Source: Sinorhizobium fredii NGR234
GTDB taxonomy: Bacteria > Pseudomonadota > Alphaproteobacteria > Rhizobiales > Rhizobiaceae
Assembly (NCBI RefSeq): GCF_000018545.1
Contig: NC_012586.1
Location: 248,001 to 312,000 of the forward strand
Direction: 5' to 3'
DNA length: 64,000 bases
A model generated the notes under the pieces. The model saw only the letters and a program-made list of their open reading frames with translations. It did not search any database and had not been told where the DNA came from. The translations under genes were made by a program, and so were the position numbers. Numbering within the stretch: the first letter of the stretch is position 1; every line of letters begins with the position of its first letter. Shown in pieces: positions 26,421-36,717 of this stretch.

Positions 26421-27434
26421 ATGTTCAGGTTTCTGCTTGTCCGCATCGCCTCTGCCATCCCGGTGCTGTTCGTCCTGAGCGTGGTGACCTTCGCCATCAT
26501 CCAGGCGCCGCCCGGCGACTACAGCGACTACATCCGCTCGCAGCTGATCAACCAGGGCGGCGCCTCCTTCGAAGAGGCCGACGCGCAGGCGCAGGCCTAT
26601 CGCAAGGAACACGGTCTCGATAAGCCGCTGCCCATCCAATACGCCAACTGGGTGACCGGCATCGTGACGCGCGGCGACTTCGGCCACAGCCTCTATTACA
26701 ACAAGCCGGTTGCCGACGTCGTCGGCGAGCGCCTGCCGCGCACGCTGGCGCTGGCGCTGGTCTGCCACATCCTCGCTTCGGTCATCGGCATTGGCTTCGG
26801 CATCCTTGCCGCTACACGGCAATATTCCTGGGTGGACAGCCTGCTTTCGACCGTCTCCTTCCTCGGCATGACGGTGCCGCGCTTCCTGATGGCGCTGATC
26901 ATCGTCTATGTCCTCGTCTTCCATTTCAATGTGAGCGAGATCAACAGCTTTCATTCCGCCCGCTATGGCGGCGCGCCCTGGTCGTGGGACAAGTTCGTCG
27001 ATCTGGTGAAGCATGTCTGGCCGGTCGTGGCGATCGCCACGTTCGGCGGGCTCGCCTACAACATGCGCGTCATGCGCGGCAACCTGCTCGACACGCTGAA
27101 CGCCCAATATGTCGAGACGGCGCGCGCCAAGGGCCTGAGCGAGGGCGCCGTCGTGATGCGGCATGCCGTACCGAACGCGCTGCACCCGCTCATCATGTAT
27201 CAGGGCGTCGTGCTTCCCTACATGCTGACCGGCGAGATCGAGACGGCGATCATCTTCGCGCTGCCGACCGTCGGGCCGGCGATCGTCGGCTCCATGTGGG
27301 TGGGTGACGTCTATGTCACCGCAACCTTCATGCTGGTGCTCTCGGCAACGCTGATCGTCGGCAACATCATCGCCGATATGCTGCTCGCCGCGCTCGATCC
27401 GCGCGTGCGCATGGGAGGAGGGGCCTACGCATGA
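26421..27434 (+). CDS. agpB: Alpha-galactoside ABC importer permease (DppB/OppB family)
   Basis: This 337-residue permease has an N-terminal span, a periplasmic loop (DYIRSQLINQGG) and the core EAA loop YVETARAKGLSEGAVVMRHAVPNALHPL near residue 230. The ATG at 26421 follows AAGGAAACGGCC; an in-frame extension upstream belongs to no recognised domain. It overlaps agpC by four bases. With AgpC it forms the membrane channel. Confidence 0.88.
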   Translation: MFRFLLVRIASAIPVLFVLSVVTFAIIQAPPGDYSDYIRSQLINQGGASFEEADAQAQAYRKEHGLDKPLPIQYANWVTGIVTRGDFGHSLYYNKPVADVVGERLPRTLALALVCHILASVIGIGFGILAATRQYSWVDSLLSTVSFLGMTVPRFLMALIIVYVLVFHFNVSEINSFHSARYGGAPWSWDKFVDLVKHVWPVVAIATFGGLAYNMRVMRGNLLDTLNAQYVETARAKGLSEGAVVMRHAVPNALHPLIMYQGVVLPYMLTGEIETAIIFALPTVGPAIVGSMWVGDVYVTATFMLVLSATLIVGNIIADMLLAALDPRVRMGGGAYA

Positions 27435-28558
27435 CCATCGAAGCCCACAGCACCGTGCCGGTCGCAATGCAGCCGGAAGAGAAGCACCACCACGAGAGTT
27501 ATACCGCCCTTGTCTGGCGGCGCCTGAAGCGCTCCTGGACGGGCCTGCTCGGCCTGATCCTCGTCAGCCTCTTGATCCTCATGGCGATCTTTGCCGATTT
27601 CCTGTCGCCGGTTGATCCGAAGGCGACCGGCGTCGCATTCGCACCGCCACAGGCGATCAGCTTTACCGACAAGGACGGCAACTTCGTCTTCTCGCCGCGC
27701 AGCTACCCGGTGCGCGAGACGGAGGAGCTCGACCCGATCACCTTCCAGCCGGTCATCGGCCCCGATTACGAGAACCCGCAGATCCTCGGCTTCTTCGTCC
27801 AGGGCGCGCCCTACAGGCTCCTGGGGCTGATCCCGGCCGAGCGCCATTTCTTCGGCGCCGTCGACGGCACGCCGGTGCATCTGCTCGGCACCGACAAGTT
27901 CGGCCGCGACGTGCTGTCGCGCATTCTCTACGGTTCGCGCATCTCGCTGATCATCGCACTGACGGTGGTGTCCATCGTCACCGTGGTCGGCACGACGGTC
28001 GGCATGGTGTCGGGCTATTTCGGCGGACGCTTCGACGCCTGGATGCAGCGTTTCGTCGAGCTCGTGCTGGCCTTTCCGCAATTGCCGCTCTACCTGGCGC
28101 TCGCCTCGCTGATCCCGGTGACGGCGCCGACCAACGTCTTCCTCGCCTTCGTCGTCATCGTGATGTCGGCGCTCGGCTGGGCGCAGATGTCACGCGAGGT
28201 GCGCGGCAAGACCTTGGCGCTGGCGCGGATCGACTATGTGCGGGCGGCGATCGCCATCGGCGCGACCGACCGGCGCATCATTTTCCAGCACATTTTCCCG
28301 AACGTTATGAGCCATGTGATCGTCGCCGTGACACTGGCCATTCCGCAGGTGGTGCTGCTCGAATCCTTCCTGGGCTTCCTCGGATTTGCGGTCAAGCCGC
28401 CGCTCATTTCCTGGGGGTTGATGCTGCAGGACACGGCAAACTACTCGGCGATCGGATCCTATCCGTGGATCCTCTCGCCCGTCGCCTTCGTGCTCGTCAC
28501 CGTCTTCGCCTTCAATGCGCTGGGTGACGGCCTGCGCGACGCAATCGACCCTTATTGA
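27431..28558 (+). CDS. agpC: Alpha-galactoside ABC importer permease (DppC/OppC family)
   Basis: This 375-residue permease has a cytosolic N-terminus, a first span (WTGLLGLILVSLLILMAIFADFL) and a longer periplasmic segment. The core has LLGTDKFGRDVLSRILYGSRISL and the EAA loop DYVRAAIAIGATDRRIIFQHIFPN. It overlaps agpB by four bases and is followed by agpD within twelve. The length is normal for DppC relatives with an extended loop. Confidence 0.88.
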   Translation: MTIEAHSTVPVAMQPEEKHHHESYTALVWRRLKRSWTGLLGLILVSLLILMAIFADFLSPVDPKATGVAFAPPQAISFTDKDGNFVFSPRSYPVRETEELDPITFQPVIGPDYENPQILGFFVQGAPYRLLGLIPAERHFFGAVDGTPVHLLGTDKFGRDVLSRILYGSRISLIIALTVVSIVTVVGTTVGMVSGYFGGRFDAWMQRFVELVLAFPQLPLYLALASLIPVTAPTNVFLAFVVIVMSALGWAQMSREVRGKTLALARIDYVRAAIAIGATDRRIIFQHIFPNVMSHVIVAVTLAIPQVVLLESFLGFLGFAVKPPLISWGLMLQDTANYSAIGSYPWILSPVAFVLVTVFAFNALGDGLRDAIDPY

Positions 28559-28569
28559 GGAGAACGCCG

Positions 28570-30240
<1,671 letters not shown>

Positions 30241-30263
30241 CTCCCAAGAACAGAGGCTATTCC

Positions 30264-31637
30264 ATGACCAGACAACCCAAGATCACTTTCATCGGCGCCG
30301 GTTCGACCGTCTTCATGAAGAACATCATCGGCGACGTCCTGCAACGGCCGGCGCTTTCGGCCGCGACCATCGCGCTGATGGACCTGAACCCCGAGCGTCT
30401 CGCCGAAAGCGAGATCGTCGCCGGCAAGCTGGTGCGAACGCTCGGCGTCAAGGCCAAGGTCGAAACCTATTCGAACCAGCTGAAGGCGCTCGAAGGCGCC
30501 GATTTCGTCGTCGTCGCCTTCCAGATCGGCGGCTATGAACCCTGCACCGTCACCGATTTTGAGGTGCCGAAGAAATACGGCCTGCGCCAGACGATCGCCG
30601 ACACGCTCGGCGTCGGCGGCATCATGCGCGGGCTGCGCACCGTGCCGCACCTGTGGAAGATCTGCGAGGACATGCTCAAGGTCTGCCCCGAGGCGATCCT
30701 GCTGCAATACGTCAACCCGATGGCGATCAACACCTGGGCGATCGCCGAGAAGTACCCGACGATCAGGCAGGTCGGCCTCTGCCATTCGGTGCAGGGGACG
30801 GCCTTCGAGCTTGCCCGCGACCTCGATATCCCGCTCGAGGAAATCCGCTACCGCGCCGCCGGCATCAACCATATGGCCTTCTACCTGAAGTTCGAGCATC
30901 GGCAGAAGGACGGCAGCTATCGCGATCTCTACCCGGACCTGATCCGCGGCTACCGCGAAGGGCGCTTCCCGAAGCCCAGCCACTGGAACCCGCGTTGCCC
31001 GAACAAGGTGCGCTACGAGATGCTGACGCGGCTCGGCTATTTTGTCACCGAAAGCTCGGAACATTTCGCCGAGTACACGCCCTATTTCATCAAGGACGGC
31101 CGTCCGGACCTGATCGAGAAATTCGGCATTCCGCTCGACGAATATCCGAAGCGCTGCATCGAGCAGATCGAGCGCTGGAAGGGGCAGGCGGCCGCCTTCA
31201 AGGAGGCCGAGACGATCGAGGTGGCCGAGAGCCACGAATATGCCTCGTCGATCATGAACTCGGTCTGGACCGGCGAGCCTTCGGTGATCTACGGCAACCT
31301 CAGGAACAATGGCTGCATCACCTCGCTGCCGGAAAACTGCGCCGCCGAAGTGCCGTGCCTCGTCGACGCCTCCGGCATCCAGCCGACCTATATCGGCGCG
31401 CTGCCGCCGCAACTCACCGCGCTGATCCGCACCAACATCAACGTCCAGGAACTGACGGTGCAGGCGCTCGTCACCGAAAACCGTGAGCACCTCTATCATG
31501 CGGCGATGATGGATCCGCACACCGCCGCCGAGCTCGACCTCGACCAGATCTGGTCGCTCGTCGACGACCTGCTCGTGGCGCATCGCGACTGGATCCCGGA
31601 ATGGGCCCGGGTCTCGAAGAAGGTACAGGCCGCCTGA
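30264..31637 (+). CDS. agaL2: Alpha-galactosidase, glycoside hydrolase family 4 (second paralogue)
   Basis: This 457-residue GH4 enzyme has the NAD-binding motif ITFIGAGSTVFMKNII and the metal-site segments GLCHSVQGTAFEL and AAGINHMAFYL. LQYVNPMAINTWAIAE matches the equivalent segment of AgaL1. The start at 30264 places the Rossmann motif normally. Two GH4 paralogues bracketing one transporter suggest different chain-length or linkage preferences. It is the last gene of the operon, with a strong terminator 30 bases later. Confidence 0.87.
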   Translation: MTRQPKITFIGAGSTVFMKNIIGDVLQRPALSAATIALMDLNPERLAESEIVAGKLVRTLGVKAKVETYSNQLKALEGADFVVVAFQIGGYEPCTVTDFEVPKKYGLRQTIADTLGVGGIMRGLRTVPHLWKICEDMLKVCPEAILLQYVNPMAINTWAIAEKYPTIRQVGLCHSVQGTAFELARDLDIPLEEIRYRAAGINHMAFYLKFEHRQKDGSYRDLYPDLIRGYREGRFPKPSHWNPRCPNKVRYEMLTRLGYFVTESSEHFAEYTPYFIKDGRPDLIEKFGIPLDEYPKRCIEQIERWKGQAAAFKEAETIEVAESHEYASSIMNSVWTGEPSVIYGNLRNNGCITSLPENCAAEVPCLVDASGIQPTYIGALPPQLTALIRTNINVQELTVQALVTENREHLYHAAMMDPHTAAELDLDQIWSLVDDLLVAHRDWIPEWARVSKKVQAA

Positions 31638-31666
31638 TTCCTTTCTCCCGGTCAGGCGACCAGATG

Positions 31667-31700
31667 GCCCCGGAACGCACGCGTTCCGGGGCTTTTCTTT
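31667..31700 (+). terminator. Rho-independent terminator of the agp operon
   Basis: GCCCCGGAACGC (31667-31678) pairs perfectly with GCGTTCCGGGGC (31681-31692), followed by TTTTCTTT. It lies right after agaL2. The group II intron begins one or two bases after the T-run. Confidence 0.93.
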
Positions 31701-31701
31701 G

Positions 31702-32354
31702 GTGCGCCAGGCATGGCGCGTGGTGCGAAAGCACCGTTTGATCGGGATGGTATCCGGTCGATGACTTGGAGGTGGAAGTCCTCTACGGGCCCTGGTGATG
31801 GGAACCGTTAGCCGAACAGCAAGGGCGTCGTCGCGAGGCGGGGTCTGAAGGAAAGCTGTAAGCAAAGTGCCGGCCTGACGAACAGGAAGCGCATATAAGG
31901 CGTCCGCATCCGGGCGAGGGAGCCAAAGTGCCCGAAGCCCGATATCACCCGGAGGGTGCGGGCGTAGATGCGACAGGTATATGGCACGAAGGTCACGCGC
32001 ATTACCCTGGGAGACCTGCCGGCCTGCCTCTGGAGACAGATGTGCTACCGGCGTCGAAAGGCGCCGGGATGGGGCGGCAGGAGTCAGCAGAGGCCGTAGT
32101 AGCCGGACCAAGCGGTGAAGGGCTGAACCTGACATGCGAAGCAAGGACCGCTTTTCTGATCGCCTTGAGCAGATGCCTCGCAAGAGGACCTAAAGCTGGA
32201 AGTAGCGGACGGAATCCGTGAGATAAAGCTGGGTGCTTATAAGGTGGCAGGCATTAAGGACCACAACGCCGAGGATGTCAGGAACCGCCGTGTACGGAAC
32301 CGTACGCACGGTGGTGTGGGAGGAGGGATGCCGTAAGGCTCCCTCCTACCCGAT
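31702..32354 (+). mobile_element. ORF-less group II intron inserted after the agp terminator
   Basis: The element begins GTGCGCCAGGCATGG and contains the conserved domain I segments GATGGGAACCGTTAGCCGAA and GACGAACAGGAAGCGCATAT. Domain V is at about 32284-32316: ACCGCCGTG pairs with CACGGTGGT, with a two-base CG bulge and a capped upper helix. Domain VI (about 32317-32354) has GGGAGGAGGGA paired to TCCCTCCT with a bulged A at 32348, six bases before the 3' end CCCGAT, matching a branch point. At about 653 bases it has no reverse transcriptase/maturase gene; only about 180 bases remain where it should be. It may still splice if a related maturase acts in trans. The CGC at the domain V base and the position behind a terminator fit group IIC, but I do not assign the class. 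Confidence 0.88.
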
Positions 32355-32449
32355 CATGGCGGGTTCAGCAAGCTGGAACCGATCGGCCTTCAAACTGTTG
32401 GAGATTGGTCGCTCAGCGGCAACGCCCGAGACAACAGATGGAGCCTCAG

Positions 32450-32635
32450 ATGGAAAAGAAACCGGATCGCCCGAAAAACAAGGGAGAAAGCGGTACCGCC
32501 AGGAAAAACCAGCCTGGCCATGTCGGCGGGGATCAGGCCCGCAAGGCGCAGGAGTGGGATGGAGGCTCCAAGGGCTCGAAGGGTCCCGTCACCGAGAAAG
32601 ACAAGCACAACCCGAATTCGAGCGCCAAGACCTGA
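32450..32635 (+). CDS. Small basic hypothetical protein
   Basis: This 61-residue, very hydrophilic protein is rich in Lys, Gly and Asn (MEKKPDRPKNKGESGTARK, EKDKHNPNSSAKT) with no membrane segment. ATG 32450 was chosen because GGAG stands six bases before it; ATG 32438 is possible. Low complexity and charge suggest a disordered cytosolic protein, perhaps stress-related like the general-stress gene nearby. I do not recognise a family. Confidence 0.5.
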   Translation: MEKKPDRPKNKGESGTARKNQPGHVGGDQARKAQEWDGGSKGSKGPVTEKDKHNPNSSAKT

Positions 32636-32675
32636 ACTCAGAGAGAGCGGAATTGAAAATCGGGAGAACGGGTGT

Positions 32676-32880
32676 GACACCCCCCTCTGCCCTGCCGGGC
32701 ATCTCCCCCACAAGGGACCCACAAGGGGGAGAATCGCTGGAAACGCCGCTCTGCCTCGCTTGGGCATGCCGAAATCACGGCACCTGCAAGTCCATGCATT
32801 GGATATTGATAGGCCGGGACGTCGCCACTTGCCGATCTCCACCCTTGTGGGGGAGATGCCCGGCAGGGCAGAGGGGTGTC
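32676..32880. repeat. Rhizobial inverted-repeat element with 36-40 bp arms
   Basis: The left arm (32676-32716) reads CCCTCTGCCCTGCCGGGC then ATCTCCCCCACAAGGG. The right arm (32842-32880) is its near-exact inverse, ending GCAGAGGGGTGTC. The interior is about 125 bases without a gene. The left arm with its CAAGGGGGA extension recurs at 54911-54962 and a degraded right arm at 56175-56200. The element could fold into one large hairpin and lies just beyond the 3' end of the minus-strand stress gene. Confidence 0.75.
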
Positions 32881-32894
32881 TCCGCTTCAATCCC

Positions 32895-33620
32895 TCAGCT
32901 TCCGCACTTCTGGCTCTGCGACCAGCCGGAGCCGATCTGCTGGCTTTGGCTCCGCCCGTCTTGTTCCTGGCGGAAACCGCCGGAAGCGTCGGCTTCGGCC
33001 TGGGGCCAGGCACCGGAATTGGGCGAATGCGGCTGGGGTTCGTAAATTCCGCGCGGCGGCGTTTCGTGCACACTGACCGGTGCCGAAGCGCTTTCTGTCC
33101 GGTATGTCCGAACGGTCCCGGAGCTCCGGACATGATCCCTTGTCGCGGCTGCCGGGCGAGGGGCGTCGAAAGTATCTTCCGTGGACCCGGTCGGCAGTGC
33201 GTTCGGCGCAACGCCGCCTCCCTGCCAGCCGCTCCAACCCTCGCTCCTCCACAGGTCGGCACGCTCGTCGAGATCGATCGTGCCTTCGTCGTCGAGGATG
33301 TCGCGGACGGCTGCGTAACTCTGGTCGTCGATGCCGCTCACCGTCACCAGATATCCGCCGCGGGCGAGGCCCTCGGCATAGATCTCTCGATCCTCGTCGG
33401 GGAAGAAAAAATTCTCGATCGCCGACCAGATTCCTTCTCGCTCGAAATCAGAGCACCTTTCGCCGATGCCGAGGACAAGCTGAACCGAGGCGGCGCCGAG
33501 TTCTGCCTTGTGCAGCCTTTCTACCGCCGCTTCCGCGTCACGCCGACTATCGAAGAAGGCCGTCATCGTGCTGGTTCCCTGGGCGGCGGCAGTGCGTCCG
33601 TCCCTGTCAAAGTCGGGCAT
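32895..33620 (-). CDS. General stress protein 17M-like domain protein
   Basis: This 241-residue protein has an N-terminal domain of the YflT/17M stress-protein type (MTAFFDSRRDAEAAVERLHKAELG, then GGYLVTVSGIDDQSYAAVRDIL) at about residues 16-110. The C-terminal half is a low-complexity Gln/Ser/Pro-rich tail (WPQAEADASGGFRQEQDGRSQSQ). Relatives often carry a DUF2382 domain at the C-terminus, which is missing here. The start at 33620 follows AGGAGGAA. The 3' end stops 15 bases short of the repeat element, so truncation by that element is possible. The role is unknown beyond the stress association of the domain. Confidence 0.7.
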   Translation of the reverse strand: MPDFDRDGRTAAAQGTSTMTAFFDSRRDAEAAVERLHKAELGAASVQLVLGIGERCSDFEREGIWSAIENFFFPDEDREIYAEGLARGGYLVTVSGIDDQSYAAVRDILDDEGTIDLDERADLWRSEGWSGWQGGGVAPNALPTGSTEDTFDAPRPAAATRDHVRSSGTVRTYRTESASAPVSVHETPPRGIYEPQPHSPNSGAWPQAEADASGGFRQEQDGRSQSQQIGSGWSQSQKCGS

Positions 33621-33758
33621 GGGTTCCTCCTGGGGTACGTAATCGATTTGGGGCACGGGAAGGCAAACCAGCGCCGTCGGCGATTGTTCCGAGTGCCTGT
33701 GGGAAGGCGGAGGAGGGCTCCGCTCTTCCCGGAGAAGGGGATGCCGACGCAGACGTCG

Positions 33759-35105
33759 TCAGACCAGGCCTGGCACGACGAAGACCAGCCAGGCGACGAC
33801 CGGTCCGATGATGGCGATCAGTGCGCTGTAGATGAGCAGCTGGCGCAGCACGTGCTCGCGCTTCTCGTCCGGTGCGTTGGCGACGACGAGGGCGCCGTTC
33901 GTCGAGAACGGGCTGGTGTCGACGATCGTCGTCGAGATGGCGATCGCCGCGACGACGCCGATGGCGCTGATATGGCCCTGCAAAAGGAATGGCACGGCGA
34001 GCGGGATGATGGCGCCGAGCAGCGCCGTCGAGGAGGCGAAGGCCGAGACGATCGCTCCGGTGAAGCACAGGAGCAGCGCCACCAAGAGCGGCATGCCGAG
34101 GCTTGAAATGCCACTGGCGACATAGTCGATTGTCCCGGCCTTCTCCATGACGCCGACATAGGTGATGATGCCGGTGATCAAAAGCACGGTCGACCAGCTC
34201 ACCTTGTCGATCGCCGCCTTCTGGGTCTTCGGCGAGATGAGCGCCAGCACCACGGCGACGGTGATCGCCACCAGGCCGACATTGAACTTGAAGACCAGGG
34301 CGCCGATGCCGAGCGCCGTCAGGCCGCCCAGGGTGAAGATCATTTCCGGGGTCAGGCGCAATGTCTGCAGGGTGTCCGCCGCCGTACCGTAGGCGTGCTC
34401 CCGGATCGGCTTGGCGGGCGTGCCGCCATGGCCGCGGATCGATGCGGATACGCCCTCGGGGTGGAGCTCGGGCAGCGGCCCGGCCGTTGCCGGTCTCTGC
34501 CTCATGATCTTGGCGCCGCCGAAGACGAAGAACACCAGCACGGCGATTGCCAGATTGAAGAAGAAGCTGGAGAGGAACAAGGACGTCGGGGCGAAGGGCA
34601 GGCCGGCTTTGACGACGATCTGGTTCGTGATGCCGCCATAGACGCTGATCGGCGAGAAGCCGCCGGCCTGTGCGCCATGGATGACCATCAGACCCATCAT
34701 CGCCGGGTGGATGCGGTATTGTACGGCAAAGCTCAGCGCCACCGGTGCGAGGATGGCGACGGCGGCCGGCCCAAGGGCGCCGAAACCGGTAATGACGGCG
34801 GCGACCAGGAACATCACCCAGGGGATCCAGACGACATGGCCGCGCACCAGCCTGACGGCGCATTCGACGAGCCAGTCGATGGTGCAGTTGATTTGCGCGA
34901 TGGCGAAGAGATAGGTGACGGCGACCAGCGTCAGGAACAGGTCGCTCGGGAAGCCGGCGAAGATGTCATTGGCCTTCATGCCGATGATCAGCGATCCGAG
35001 CAGGAAGGTGCAGCCGAAGGCCAGCGCACCCATGTTGATCGGCTGGATGGTCGCGATGATGAACATGCCGACCAGGAGCAGTATGGATAGGATTTCGATG
35101 CCCAT
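33759..35105 (-). CDS. matC: Malonate/dicarboxylate transporter (MatC)
   Basis: This 448-residue integral membrane protein has about 11-12 predicted spans. Conserved segments are GFPSDLFLTLVAVTYLFAIAQ near the start and DTSPFSTNGALVVANAP near the end. Length and context match the Rhizobium MatC carrier, which imports malonate at the cytoplasmic membrane. ATG 35105 was chosen because GGAGGGAGGGG precedes it. It follows matB after about 97 bases that hold a terminator-like hairpin. Confidence 0.87.
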   Translation of the reverse strand: MGIEILSILLLVGMFIIATIQPINMGALAFGCTFLLGSLIIGMKANDIFAGFPSDLFLTLVAVTYLFAIAQINCTIDWLVECAVRLVRGHVVWIPWVMFLVAAVITGFGALGPAAVAILAPVALSFAVQYRIHPAMMGLMVIHGAQAGGFSPISVYGGITNQIVVKAGLPFAPTSLFLSSFFFNLAIAVLVFFVFGGAKIMRQRPATAGPLPELHPEGVSASIRGHGGTPAKPIREHAYGTAADTLQTLRLTPEMIFTLGGLTALGIGALVFKFNVGLVAITVAVVLALISPKTQKAAIDKVSWSTVLLITGIITYVGVMEKAGTIDYVASGISSLGMPLLVALLLCFTGAIVSAFASSTALLGAIIPLAVPFLLQGHISAIGVVAAIAISTTIVDTSPFSTNGALVVANAPDEKREHVLRQLLIYSALIAIIGPVVAWLVFVVPGLV

Positions 35106-35166
35106 GATTCCCCTCCCTCCGGCGCCTCGCGCGCCGGCAGTTCGCGATTCTTGAAGACTGAAAATT

Positions 35167-35197
35167 CCCGTGCGCCTCCCTCCTAGAGGCGCACGGG
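35167..35197 (-). terminator. Hairpin between matB and matC (attenuator or terminator)
   Basis: CCCGTGCGCCTC and its complement (35167-35178 with 35186-35197) form a twelve-base-pair stem, followed on the minus strand by AATTTTC. The weak U-run suggests partial termination, which would lower matC expression relative to matAB. Confidence 0.6.
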
Positions 35198-35202
35198 ATG
35201 GG

Positions 35203-36717
35203 TTACCTCTTTCCGTAGAGGTCGGCGTATTGCTGCCGCAGCACGTTCTTCTGGACCTTGCCCATCGTGTTGCGCGGCAGGTCGTCGGCGAAGATGATGC
35301 GTTTCGGCTGCTTGTAGCGCGCCAAGCGGTCGTTGAGCGCGCCGAGGATGGCGCTCTCATCGATCGCCGCTTCGGGCTTGCGCACGACGATGGCGGTGAC
35401 GCCTTCGCCGAAATCCGGATGCGGGACGCCGATCACGGCGCTTTCGGCGACGCCCTCGAGCTGGTCGATCTCGCCCTCGACCTCCTTCGGATAGATGTTG
35501 TATCCGCCCGATATCACCAGGTCCTTGCTGCGGCCGACGATGTGGACATAGCCGTCCCGGTCGATCTTGCCGAGATCGCCGCTGATGAAGAACCCATCGG
35601 CGGTGAATTCCGCGGCCGTCTTTTCCGGCATGCGCCAGTAGCCCTTGAAGACGTTCGCCCCCCTGATTTCGATCATGCCGGTCTCCTCCGGCGGCAGTGG
35701 GGCGCCGGTTGTGGGATCGGTGACGCGCACCGTCACGCCGGGCAGCGGAAAGCCGACCGTTCCGGCAATCCGTTCTCCGTCATAGGGGTTCGAGGTGTTC
35801 ATGTTGGTCTCGGTCATGCCGTAGCGCTCGAGGATCGCGTGACCGGTGCGCTTCCTGAATTCGACATGCGTTTCGGCGAGCAGCGGCGCCGAACCCGAAA
35901 TGAAGAGGCGCATGCTGGCGACCGCCTGCCGGTCGAGGCGCGGGCTCTGCAGCAGGCGCACGTAGAAGGTCGGAACGCCCATCAGCAGCGTCGCCTCGGG
36001 CATCAGCGACAGGATCTCGTCCGGATCGAACTTCGGCAGCAGGAACAGCGAGGCGCCGGCCAGCAGCGTGACATTCGTGGCGACGAACAGTCCGTGCGTA
36101 TGGAAGAGCGGCAGGGCATGGATCAGCCGATCGGCGGCGGTGATGCGCCAAGAGTCGCGCAAGGTCGTGGCATTCGAGAGCAGGTTGCCGTGGGTGAGCA
36201 TCGCCCCCTTGGAGCGGCCCGTCGTTCCCGAGGTATAGAGGATTGCCGCCAGGTCGTCGGCCGAGCGCGACGCATCGACGAAACCGGCCGGCTCGTCGCG
36301 TGCGAGATCGAGAAGCGAGCCCGTGCCATCGGCGTCGAGCGTTTCGACGATCGCGCCGTGCGGTTCCGCGATCGTCCTGACGCCCTCCCGGGCGGCCGGC
36401 GAAACGACGACCAGGCGCGGCTCGGCATCGCCGATGAAATAGTCGAGTTCGGCGAGCGTATAGGCGGTGTTGAGCGGCAGGTAGACGGCGCCCGAGCGAA
36501 GGCAGGCGAGATAGAGGATCAGCGCCTCGGCGCTCTTTTCGACCTGCACCGCGACCCGGTCGCCCGGACGGATGCCGAGCGCATCGATCGCGCTGGCGAT
36601 GCGGCCCGAAAGGTCGAGCGCGTCATCATAGGTCCAGGTCCGGCCGCCATTGATGCGGATGAACGGCGCATCGCCGGTGGCGGCGGTCCGAATGGCGTCG
36701 AAAAGATGGTTGCTCAC
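35203..36717 (-). CDS. matB: Malonyl-CoA synthetase (MatB)
   Basis: This 504-residue acyl-CoA synthetase of the ANL superfamily activates malonate with ATP and CoA. The AMP-binding P-loop YTSGTTGRSKGAMLTH is at about 165-180. YGMTETNM, the hinge region and DLVISGGYNIYPKEVE follow, with the C-terminal lysine motif PRNTMGKVQKN. It overlaps matA by four bases and sits with matA, matC and matR, as in R. leguminosarum bv. trifolii, where MatB was described. Confidence 0.92.
   Translation of the reverse strand: MSNHLFDAIRTAATGDAPFIRINGGRTWTYDDALDLSGRIASAIDALGIRPGDRVAVQVEKSAEALILYLACLRSGAVYLPLNTAYTLAELDYFIGDAEPRLVVVSPAAREGVRTIAEPHGAIVETLDADGTGSLLDLARDEPAGFVDASRSADDLAAILYTSGTTGRSKGAMLTHGNLLSNATTLRDSWRITAADRLIHALPLFHTHGLFVATNVTLLAGASLFLLPKFDPDEILSLMPEATLLMGVPTFYVRLLQSPRLDRQAVASMRLFISGSAPLLAETHVEFRKRTGHAILERYGMTETNMNTSNPYDGERIAGTVGFPLPGVTVRVTDPTTGAPLPPEETGMIEIRGANVFKGYWRMPEKTAAEFTADGFFISGDLGKIDRDGYVHIVGRSKDLVISGGYNIYPKEVEGEIDQLEGVAESAVIGVPHPDFGEGVTAIVVRKPEAAIDESAILGALNDRLARYKQPKRIIFADDLPRNTMGKVQKNVLRQQYADLYGKR

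Noticed and set aside
31702..32354. Possible reading of this segment as an insertion sequence or unknown RNA
   Set aside because: There are no terminal inverted repeats or transposase remains. Domain V and domain VI with a bulged A identify it as a group II intron.
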